From: Aptenodytes patagonicus | Taxonomy: Eukaryota > Chordata > Aves > Sphenisciformes > Spheniscidae | Direction: 5' to 3' | NCBI RefSeq assembly: GCF_965638725.1 | Contig: NC_134955.1 | Span: forward strand, 5,562,316 to 5,626,315 | DNA length: 64,000 bases | Notes under the pieces: generated by a model | The model's database searches: none | What the model saw: only the letters and a program-made list of their open reading frames with translations | Told to the model about the DNA's origin: nothing | Program-made: the position numbers and the translations under genes | Part shown: positions 50,401 to 62,400 of the stretch, in pieces | How the letters are laid out: each line of letters begins with the position of its first letter | How positions within the stretch are numbered: position 1 is the first letter of the stretch

Positions 50401-53400
50401 CTGAAAACTGGGCTTGATCCAAACTGGGCACCTCTCCATGCTGCTTTACAGCAGCCTGGCTGGTACTTGCAGAAGGAAGGTGTTTGGCATCTCCTGCACC
50501 TTGGAGAGCACGCAGAGCACGCTCCCGAGCCATGCAGGCAGTCCCTGCGGCACTGCGGTAGGGCCAGTTATCTCATCCATCTTGTCAGCCCCCTGCTCTC
50601 GTGGCTGCAGGTCACGGGGCAGGACAAGGGGCCTTTCCTAAATGGGCTCTGTCTCACCTGAACCGTTCTCGCCAGGGAGCTGCGTGGGCAGCCTGAGCCC
50701 GGACTGAGCCCATCAGTGTTAGTCCTGTGAAGTGAATTGTGTTTTCTCAGGGTACAGCTAAGAGCGGAGTTCTTGTATGCTTTACACTAGCATATGATTG
50801 TTCCTAAAGGTCATATTTATTTCCCAGTATCCTACACGTGCCTGCAGTTAGAATAAGCCCCGAGCATCCTCATATGTAAAAAGCTTTTGCAGGCTTGGCG
50901 CTCCCTGCCTAAAGGAAGGGGAAAAGTGAGGAGGAGGAGTGTGGTTAAGGAATAGTATGTTGTAAACATAAAATTATTTTATTCTGCTGTTTATTGACTG
51001 TTGTTACTAGCAGTAACAGCATTGTTATCAGGAAACAGGTTTGTAACAGTTGTCTATCTTCCTTAGGTAACTAATCATGCAGTGTTGCATCTGCATTGGG
51101 TATATTAGTACCGCTGGACTTTGGATCTTCCTTTGTTAATCTTATCAGGATGGTTCATTACAGCCAAGCGTACGTTAGATGGTAAAGTTACTCTGTACAA
51201 GTATGTGGGATACCCACAGCGGTGTTTGGAGAGGTGAATGCTCTACTGGCCTCTCACCTATATAGGCCACAGTGGTCTCAGAAAATGTGGTTTCAGTCTT
51301 TTACAGATGCTTTGGAGACACTTAAGAACTGTACTTAAAACGGAAGGGCGTTAGCCCACTATTACTGGTCTTCACTAATGTGACTACTTATGTTGCTTCC
51401 TTCTTCCCTCTGTGACTGCAGAGTGGCATCTATAGCGGAGTCACAAGTCCATGTACCAGGTCTAGCTTTTTAGGTTTGGGACAGTAAGCTTAAAATTCTT
51501 ACAAGTACACATTAAAAAAAACCAGCACTGGTCCAAGGGTACATTTTATCCATTTTAAGCCTTTGACGGCGACGTGAAGAAATCTGGTATTTGGCAAGAA
51601 AAGGGGGAGCATTGGGTTTTTTTGCAGCAGATGGATTGCCTTTTAAAGATGGTTGTTTCAAGTGACTGGAAAGTACAGTACATTGGCATGGGTTTCAGAG
51701 AAGGTGGCTTATGGGAAGAGAGCAAGGTGGTAAAAAGAACATAATTTCTATTACAGCACTGCAATTTATCACGCTAAGAGTATAGTAAGGAAAGATAAGT
51801 AAGATGGGGCCAGAGCCTTTGGCTCTGTCTGTTATTAAGCTACACAGCTGGAGGAGGAGCTGGCTGGTGTCTCTGGTGGCAGAGAACCCTCTGAGCTGAC
51901 TCGCTTGGCTCTTCTCCAGTGTTTGCTGGGGAAAGAACGCACGCCAGCATGCTTTGTTTGGAGAAAATGTAATCCAGAATAGCACATAGCTTTGGATACC
52001 AGGCTTGAATGTCAGCTTTCATATAGCACTTCCAAATGTAATCACCTTTTAGTTGTATTGTTGACTATTAGATCAGCAGGTCAGCAAACAAGAGTTCTCT
52101 GGTGTTTTATACAGGTGCATGTAGGCGGGTTTGTGGGATAGATTAATTAAAAAATAGTGCATGGAATTGCATTTGTCCGCAGCATGTACTAGAACTCAGG
52201 AATTATCACATTTGCAAGTTTATCTAGGACAGTGTCTAATTTAATATCTAATAATATTTGGCAAAGTCAGATGTGACAGGTAAAAATGCAAGGCCACTAA
52301 CACAGGAAAATATATCAATACATCTTAACGTAGATTTGAGGGCCATTAAAGCTATTCTTCAGCCTGTATTCATTCATCTGAGTAGTTTATGCAAACTGAA
52401 ATGCAAATAGGGCAGCTGGCTCCTCACAGACATGCAGGAAAAGGAAATTGGCTGAAAACTACGGTGTTTGGGTTTTTTTAAGTGTGTTTGAAAAATTTAA
52501 GACCTTTCAATAGAGAAAACATCATACAGCATTGCACGTTTTAGCTAGAAATAAATTGGTAGTCTAGCTAGTGAGCTACCCTAAAGAGGTTATGGCTCAA
52601 TATTTAGCTTAACTTGTAGTTACTCTGGCAGTTTGTCAGCAAATTTTATATAATTAAAGGGAAATTAATTCAGTCTCCCGATAAGAGCAAAAATTCTACA
52701 GAGAAGGAGGGGAAGAAAATGTTCTTACCTAAAGGCATCACCTAGGAATTACTTGGCAAAATACAGAGTTCAAGAAGAGTCTCAAACTCACAGAGGTCAT
52801 GGAGCCATCGTGCACTGCCACAGGCAGGTTTACTTATCTCTGCATGAAGTCCACAGTGACTTTATGCAAGCTAAGCATAAAGTAAGCTTACATGTGATGA
52901 TTTGTTAGTCTTAGCTGGTTTTACAGTTCTGTTGTTTGTGAAGCATACTGTTTGAATCGGCTGTAATCAGTACTTGAACATTGGTATCAGCATGATTGTT
53001 AAACTGGTAAATAGATGTTACTATAAGCGATCAGTCTTCCAGAATTTTTCTCTCCGTCTGGTTTTAACATTCTCTTAGCAATATAGCTAAACTCGAACGG
53101 TAACACACCACACACATCACCCTCCCGAAGAGTCAGAAATGCTCAAGACGCATGACTTCATTTACTGCTCTGGTTAACAAGATTGGACAGTTTATGAGCC
53201 TATTCCTAACTAACAAATAGGTTTCCTGTTGCTAGTCAACGCAATTCCCAATGTGTTGCCATCGCTAGGCTGGCCATCGCGCAGAAGTGGCCTGGTATGC
53301 ATCAGCTGGTTCTTGTCTGTTGGTCTGCTTTCTTTTACAAAGGTCGCATAGCATTAAGGGGTTGTCATCGGGGCAGTTAGGAGGAGTGAAACTCGGTGAA

Positions 53401-56400
53401 GTCATCAGCAAGTGATCAGTTAGTTGCTAACTTGATCAGTTAATAAAGTGTGTTTATTTCTCTTCAGGAAAGAAGAAAAGAATTTGAGAGCAATCTGCAA
53501 AAGGCTGGTTTGGAACTAGAAACGGAAGATAAGAAGGTAAAAAAAAAAAAAAGAGAAAAATTAGGACCAAAGAAATAGACCTGCAAATTACTAATTAATG
53601 TACACCAGTTTGTTTCTTTGAGACAAATTACAAATTTTTCTAGCAGATTCCATTGGAGTACGACTAATTTAAGTGAAACGAGCTTAATGTGTCTGTTTGA
53701 GTTATTTTTCCAGATATGTTCATAAGAATTGTGGAAAGTAACTTTTACTTCAGGAGGAAGTGATGGCTTTTGATTTCATAACAAAAAGAAAGCAGTTCCA
53801 AAATAGCTGTGACTTCATTTAAACACATATAAATGGGAAGTATGCTCACAGCTAGATTTAATTCCACCTAATAACTAGTAACATGTTTGGAAGCCAATGA
53901 ATAGATTAGCGTATGCCCACTGGATGTTGTAATTACGATGAGGAAGGACTCTGGTGTAACAACTTGAAGATGTTTGATTAGTGTTACTGTTTTGTTTAAT
54001 AACTGAAGAACACGGGATGCTGACTTCTTCAGTCAGCGTGCTCTTTTTTTCTGCCAGAGATTGAGTGGGGCAGAATAACTCTTGATGAAGTTTAGGCTCT
54101 GTAACATCCATAGATGGGGATTCATTGAGCAACATGTTAAAAATACCTTCTGACTGCCATTTTCTCCTGTCTATGCAGAGGAGCGCTAGAAGAGCATAAT
54201 ACTGCGGGGTGAAGCCTGGGATAAGATTATTCATTATCATAGCTGTGAGGCTGTAACAGATCTGAGCTCTGGTTGGTAACTCCTTTTTGCAAGGAGTCTT
54301 GCATGCTCTGCTCCGCTGTATGAAAACTGCCCCCTCCAGGAAAGAGAACAGCTTTACAGTCTAGCACGGTGGTCTGCAGGACGCGTGGGCTGCCAAGTGG
54401 CCAGCCCGGCACAGCAAAAACCCTTGCGTTTCCGATGCACTCAGAGTGTAATGAGAGTTTTCAGGCCTCAGTGTACAAGGTTAATGTAGTTTGAAAAGCC
54501 TTTGTGAGCTTTTAGTAGTGCAAAGATTATCTTTATGAACAACCAACCACTCGGATAAGCTTTTCAGTTTAAAAAAAAAAAAATATAAAAATCTCCCTAT
54601 TCCCCCCCCTTTTTTTTTTTAAAGCTTTCAAAAATATGCACAAGGCAATATATTTTGTATAGCAACTATTGTCATAAATCTTGCAATAAAACACAGTTTA
54701 GTCTGATGTCTGATTTAACTTTTCTGGGGCAGGAATCTGAAGATGGCAAGATTTATTTTGTGAAGATCCATGCCCCATGGGAGGTTCTGATCACGTATGC
54801 AGAAGTGCTGAACATTAAAGTTCCCATCAAGGAAAATGACATTCCCTCAACGGTGGAGAACCCCCTGGACTGTCTGCTTGCACCGCTGAGGCTTCCCGAG
54901 AAGGTGATGCACCCTGAACCGGATTATTTCACGGCCCCATTCAGCAAGGAGAAGCAGGAGCTATACCTCATTAATGACGAGAGCACTTTCTTCTCACCAT
55001 CCATGAGAAACAGAATAGTACGTATGTGAATTTGTCTACTTTTATTTACGTGTAGATTTACACCATCCTGTAGGAATATTCATGCAAGGAAGGAGTATAT
55101 AAACTGTGATATCTGTGGGTAAATGTGAGGAAGCCTAGATGCCTGTGCATCTTTCTTACAAATCTGGAAGAGTATATGTTGGAATGGATCTTCTAGATGT
55201 CTACAAAGCAAGCGTGCCCTCAACAGTCTCATACAGGGTAGAGCCTTCTGAAGAAACACTTTTTGCTTTTGCGTATTACTCTTGCAGATTACACACAGTG
55301 CACAACCATTAAAGGTTTCTGTTAAATGTATTAATGTAGGGGGGGGGCAAAACCGGGGGCAGGAAAACCGCAACCATGGACTTCCGGAGGGCAGACTTTG
55401 GCCTGTTCAGGACGTTGGTTGAGAGAGTCCCGTGGGAGACGGTCCTGAAGGGCAAAGGGGTCCAGGAAGGCTGGACGTTCTTCAAGAAGGAAGTCTTAAA
55501 GGCACAGGAGCAGGCTGTCCCTGTACACCGTAAGAAGAACGGGCGGGGAAGACGACTGGCCTGGCTGAACGGGGAGCTCTTGCTGGGACTCGGGAAAAAA
55601 AGGAGAGTTTACCACTTGTGGAAGAAGGGGCAGGCGACTCAAGAAGAGTACAGGGATCTCGTTAGGTCGTGCAGAGAAGAAATGAGAAAGGCGAAAGCCC
55701 AGCTAGAACGCAATCTGGCCGCTGTCGTTAAAGACAACAAAAAAAGTTTTTACAAATATATTAATGACAAGAAGAGAGCCAAGGAAAATCTCCATCCTTT
55801 ATTGGATGCAGGGGGGAACATTGTCACCGAGGATGAGGAAAAGGCTGAGGTACTCAATGCCTTCTTTGCCTCAGTCTTTAACAGGCAGACCAGTTATCCT
55901 CAGGGTACTCGGCCCCCCAAGCTGGAAGACAGGGACGGTGAGCAGGATGAACCCCCCGTAATCCAAGAGGAAGCAGTCAATGACCTGCTACGCCACCTGG
56001 ATGCTCACAAGTCTATGGGGCCGGATGGGATCCACCCGAGAGTGCTGAGGGAGCTGGCGGAGGTGCTCGCCAAGCCACTTTCCATCATTTATCAGCGGTC
56101 CTGGTTGACGGGGGAGGTCCCGGACGACTGGAGGCTTGCCAATGTGACACCCATCTACAAGAAGGGCCGGAAGGAGGATCCGGGGAACTACAGGCCTGTC
56201 AGCCTGACCTCGGTGCCGGGGAGGATTATGGAGCGGTTCATCTTGAGGGCGCTCACAAGGCATGAGCGAGACAACCAGGGGATCCGGCCTAGCCAGCACG
56301 GATTCATGAAAGGCAGGTCCTGCCTGACCAACCTGATCTCCTTCTATGACCAGGTGACCCGCCTAGTGGATGAGGGAAAGGCTGTGGATGTGGTCTACCT

Positions 56401-59400
56401 GGACTTCAGTAAGGCCTTTGACACCGTCTCCCACAGCATTCTCCTCGAGAAGCTGGCGGCTCACGGCTTCGACAGGGGGACTCTGCGCTGGGTCAAAAAC
56501 TGGCTGGACGGCCGGGCCCAGAGAGTTGTGGTGAATGGAGTCAAATCCAGTTGGCGGCCGGTCACGAGCGGTGTTCCCCAGGGCTCAGTACTGGGGCCGG
56601 TCTTGTTCAATATCTTTATCGATGATCTGGATGAGGGGATTGAGTGCACCCTCAGTAAGTTTGCAGACGACACCAAGTTGGGTGGGAGCGTTGATCTGCT
56701 CGAGGGTAGGAAGGCTCTGCAGAGGGACCTGGGCAGGCTGGATCGATGGGCCCAGGCCAACTGGATGAGGTTCAACAAGGGCAAGTGCCGGGTCCTGCAC
56801 TTCGGCCACAACAACCCCATGCAGCGCTACAGGCTTGGGGAAGAGTGGCTGGAAAGCTGCCCGGCAGAAAAGGACCTGGGGGTGCTGGTTGACAGCCAGC
56901 TGAACATGAGCCGGCAGTGTGCCCAGGCGGCCAAGAAGGCCAATGGCATCCTGGCCTGTATCAGCAATAGTGTGGCCAGCAGGAGTAGGGAAGTGATCGT
57001 GCCCCTGTACTCGGCCCTGGTGAGGCCGCACCTCGAATACTGTGTTCAGTTTTGGGCCCCTCACTACAAGAAGGACGTTAAGGTGCTGGAGCGTGTCCAG
57101 AGAAGGGCAACGAGGCTGGTGAGGGGTCTGGAGCACAAGTCTTATGAGGAGCGGCTGAGGGAACTGGGGTTGTTTAACCTGGAGAAAAGGAGGCTGAGGG
57201 GAGACCTCATCGCTCTCTACAACCACCTGAAAGGAGGTTGTAGCGAGGTGGGTGTTTGTCTCTTCTCCCAAGTAACTAGTGACAGGACGAGAGGAAATGG
57301 CCTCAAGTTGCGCCAGGGGAGGTTTAGATTGGATGTGAGGAAAAATTTCTTTACTGAAAGAGTGGTGAAACGTTGGAACAGGCTGCCCAGGGCAGTGGTG
57401 GAGTCCCCATCCCTGGAGGTATTTAAAAGACGAGTAGATGAGGCGCTTAGGGCCATGGTTTAGTGGGCATGGTGGTGTTGGGTTGACGGTTGGACTCGAT
57501 GATCTTAGAGGTGTTTTCCAGCCTCAATGATTCTATGATTCTATGATTCTATGATTCTAAATGGCCTTAAAGCAGGAAAGGTCTGAAATCCCTGTGTTTG
57601 AATCTCAGGTTAATTATATTCTTACACGTTGCCCATATGGAACAGAAGAAGGGAAGAAAAAATTTGGGATTAAGAGGCTGCTAAATAATGGCACCTATTC
57701 AGCTGCATATCCTCTTCATGATGTAAGTATTTTAGCTTTCTGCTCCCTTGAGCATTTCCCAGTGTTCTTACTCTTTTACCTACCGTGACATTTGCTGTTT
57801 CCAGCAGAAATGAAAATGCACTCAAACCCTTCCATTTGTCCCAGTAATTGATTCTGTTTTATAATACGCAAGACGTATCTGCCAGCCCTACTATTTGGCT
57901 TTTATGTGCTGAAATGTTTCTTCCTATGCATGCATACAGGAGCTGAGTTTCTAGGGTATACTTATGTGTCAGTCACGTAATGTGTAAGAGACTTATTCCA
58001 TAGTATATTCCTATAACGTTTATGGTACAGATTATGTGGTAGTACATTAGAAAGATTATAACAAGGAATGAATACCTCCTGCAGATGCATACATTCAGCA
58101 GTGTGTGTGTGTGTATAGGGTGTGTACATATATATACTGTAGTTACGTAAACACTCTTGGGATCATACCATGTTGGGACTGAAGTCAGATGAGTTGCATG
58201 AGCCCTGCAGTTCAGTGTGGGGTGGTCGCTTGTCCATCTCCTAGTGAGCTTTGGTGAGCAACTGCAAATACTGGAAGTATGGTCAGGATGGTAAATACCA
58301 GTGTTTATTTTTGCTGTAGGGTCAATTTTTAATACAACATTTGCGGATTTAGCCCTGAAATCCCTTAGAGAAAAGGAGAGAGATGGGTTACTGTATTTTA
58401 CTGATTTGTTTCTTTTCTGTTTTTTTAGTTTCTTTATTTTCCCTTCTGAATGTTGTGTTTAATTTGTTGCTTAAATCTTAAATTCTCTCCTTCTTTTGAA
58501 TAATTATTTGAGATTTGTCACAATGCCTTAGTGAACTTAAATTGCTTATTTATATCTGTGAATTCTACCACAAGATATTTTTAAATACTTCATACAGATT
58601 TATATTTTTAAGTGTTTTTAAATATTTTTCTCTCCCTTAGAAAATGAAAAGAAATGGATGAATGGACATTCTTTAGGTTTTCAGGGGGAAAGTTTAGCTG
58701 ATCAGAGTCTAGGCTGTAGAAGATTAGTCTAGGCTGGGAAGCAGACTGTTTGTACTGTTGGGACTACCAAAACCACAGATAATAAAAAGCAGTTGTACTA
58801 GAATCTCTTCTATACAAGTACAACCAACCTTAAATGCTAAGAAAGCCTATGAAAAAATTCCAAAATCATGAGACAGATTCACAAATCATTGTCTAAAAAA
58901 TAACTATTTAACCTTTTAAAATATTTTAAAAATGCAAACTTTAGGTTGTTTAAACTTCTTGATTTCTATTTAGAAACCAATTTCCATGCTTTTCTTTGAT
59001 TGAGAGACATTCAGGAAACAAAGGAAAACCAAGATCACAAACTGAATATTTGATATAGCCAAGTATTTCTAAAGGCAATGTTCTACAACACAAAATAAAA
59101 TTACAAGAGCTGTCAGAAACTGCGGTTATTTTGTGCTGTTTAATTTCTAGGAAACTGATGAAGTTCCAAAATTTTCTTAGCGTTTGACAGGTGGATACAT
59201 GATAGTGATGAACACCACTGAAGTTAATTAGCGTCAGAATTTCATTTTGCATATCCTTGCATTACAACTTCAGAAACCGCAGCATGGCATACATTATAGT
59301 GCTGTGGCTGGAGGCAGGAAACAACTTTAATTTATATCCCCTAGTTTACATCTCTCGGTGAAATGCTTTTGGCTGTGCAATTTACAATGAGAGCCTGATT

Positions 59401-62400
59401 CAGAAGTACAGAGGACAGGATTTAAATTTGCATTATTTTTAATGAAGCGGGAGTAAAACGGTGGTTTTCTACTGTAGGGAAGCTTGAACTTCTGCAATTG
59501 CATGTGCTACACCAGTGTAAGGGAACAAACCGCTCGCTGCAGTAATCTGCCGGTGCAAATGAGTATGTTGTACTAGCCCGACACTGGTGTAAAGTAACAT
59601 GATGTGGTTACAGTACAGGTTGACTTAATGTCTAAGATTGATAAATGCTTTCTGAAAATGTGTATTATCTTAAAACATATATAAAAAGGGTTCTACTTAA
59701 AGTGGTGAAGTAGAGTGATAAGTTTGAATTACAAATTAGTTTAATTGGCATAATCTTAAGAGGGATGCAACATCATCATTAATATTCATTTCTTTTAATG
59801 TAGTATTTGAGTCTGTCGATGAGGTGTTTTGCCTTTACTCTGATTTGCTCGCAGTGCCAGTACTGGAAAAAGGCAAATGATCCAAACTGTGACAATGAGA
59901 GATACACGCTGTACATGGAGTGGGCCCGTTTCTTGCGGTTCTACAAAGAACAGCCTTTGGACCTCATCAGGTAAAATACTGCCTGTGTTTTATTATATTT
60001 ACTTGGCTTTCACTGTAATACAAGCGTGTATTCATTTGTAGCTTGATCCTGCTGGGAAATTTTTACTACTTTTAAGATCCGATGAGAATTGGATACTTAA
60101 TGGGGCACTAGGTCCTTGGAGGACATGACACAGGTTTCTACTAGCAACTAGAAAAAGCTTTGTCTCAAATGAAGCCTCCTTCAATCTAGCCAGTGCTGCC
60201 GGGGTCAGGTATCTTACAGATAATTCAGCTGTAGAGGAACACGTACGAAGAATACCTTGCATTTTATAAGCAATATCTGCCACAGTTTTTAAAGATTGAT
60301 TTGAAATTTTGAAATTTCAAGAGAGATTTGAAAAAACACTGATAAAATTAGTTTCTGCAGCTTGACTCTTAATTCAGTGCTAAACGCAAATTTAAATGAA
60401 CCTTACCCAAGATTTCTTTGTTTCAGTTCATATGATATAACAAAACCATTACTTTATTCACGGTTTACAGTTGCCCCGTTTGTTACACAACCAGTTGTAT
60501 TTCTGGGAATTACCCACTCATTCTTACCATATGAATCAGAACTGTTGTGCCCAGTTTCATTTTGTATAACTCCTTGGAAAATCAAAAAAGTAAATCTTCA
60601 TTTACATTATCCTGTGGGAAGGGGAAAGAGTGATTTTAAAGCTGGAGCTTCTGCTAGGAGGAAAAAAAGGGTCAAAAAAGGCCATATATTGTGTTCATTC
60701 AGCTTGTGTAACTCCTCACAGCTAGTTTCAAACCCCATTTTTCCAGTGTACATTAGTGTATTTACTCTTCTGTTAAATGAGAATTTTGCCAAGTGTTTCA
60801 TTTTGACTCTGGCCAGTTTGCTCTATTGCAGTTTTAAACTTTGCTTTGTATTCCTATTAATTGCATTTTTTTGTATTCAGGAAGTACTATGGTGAGAAGA
60901 TTGGAATCTATTTTGCCTGGCTAGGATTTTACACCGAGATGTTATTCCTTGCAGCAGTTGTTGGCTTAATTTGTTTTCTTTATGGCTTGTTTACAATGGA
61001 TGAAAATATGAGCAGGTGAGTGTAACGCTGAGAATCTCCTGGGCTTATAATGGGAAAAGCTAAGCAACGTGAAAATTTTGTTCTTGCAAAAAAACAGGTA
61101 ACAAGGTTTTAAATCTTGTCAGAGCAAATTTGTTCTTCATCTGTCTTTATTGACTGAAGTGGTGGTGGACAGCTATGCAGAACTTGTGACTATTAATTAG
61201 TAAGACTCAATTTATAGGTGAAAAGCAATATTTTATTGCCTTTTGGCAATAGCTTTTAATATTGGATTACCTGCAATGCATAAAGTCCTAAGAGTACCAC
61301 TGACATCTCTCAAAATTGTTTTGAGTGTTTATTGTTGCCTTAAGCTTTTCTATTTTAATCTCTCTTGCAGAGTAGTCCGTTGACCTTTTTGTGTAGGTCG
61401 TCATTTGTACTAACTACCAAAAGCACGAGTACAGGACAGATCAGCAGTGTTCTCCCGTCAAAGAGGGATCCAGTATCTTAGAAATCAGAGTTTGCTTCTT
61501 CTTAAATAAGCATTGCATTTGTTTCTTCAAGGGTCCCAAGATTTATTGTATTCAAGGATTTGGGGGGGGGGGGGGGGGGGTTGACATTTCATTGCTCACT
61601 GTTTTTTTTGGTTTGTTTTTTTTTATAAGAAGGCTTCCAGAAAATTTTGAGTTTTAACCATAAAAGATGAATAACAAGTTAAAATTCTCACCCATTCCAT
61701 TGAATTACGTCATTTTGAGACTTACATTTTAGCTAGGTTCAGAATTCACCTGGGAATACTGCTATACATGTTCAGATTTCTCTGGATACTGAAGGACCAC
61801 CATAGGATTGTAAACTTCTCCCACTGTAGTAGTTAAATTGAAGTAGCAAATTTCACTGTAGATAGCAAAGCTGAATTAATACCTCTGCTTTAGAAAAGGT
61901 GTTTTGAACACATTACTAACCTGATGAGAAATAACATGGTTTCTGTCTCACCTGAAAGCAGTGCATGTGCAGTACAGCTCCTTACAGGCTTCCGATTCAT
62001 TACCGATAGAATTGGAAAGCCCATACCAAGTGAATTGCTAGTTCTGCTCCTTGTAGCAGCTGCTACATTTCTTGGCTTGCCCTGACCAGCTACAGGTTAA
62101 CACCAGTGAATGTGACAAGACTTGGCATCTTCTCTGTGAAGCTGCAGATGTTGAGCTTTGAACAAATGAAGCTGTTAATTTTTTTGTTTTTTAAATAAAT
62201 TTCATATAGCAGCTCTTAAGATGCTATGAAAACAGATACTGTACAATATTTTCTCCTCAGCAAAGAAATCTGTGACCCTGCAATTGGAGGAGAGATCATC
62301 ATGTGCCCTCTTTGTGACCGAGAGTGTGAGTACTGGAGACTGAACACCACCTGTGAGTCCTCAGAGGTCTGTATCTGGTTCTCCAGCCACTTGTCTTTTT

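Larger units (their letters stand above)
55018..57608 (+). other. ANO5 intron 7, mostly CR1
   Basis: A 2.6-kb intron of which about 2.2 kb is one sense-strand CR1. Only about 330 bp of ordinary sequence remains at the left and about 48 bp at the right before the acceptor TTTGAATCTCAG. The polypyrimidine tract in those 48 bp is weak. Confidence 0.85.

Noticed and set aside
58100-58140. (TG)n/(TA)n run as a functional element
   Set aside because: It is an ordinary short microsatellite.
60362-60895. 177-codon frame before and into exon 10
   Set aside because: It crosses the exon 10 acceptor in a different frame from the conserved KYYGEKIG block, and its sequence is intronic.
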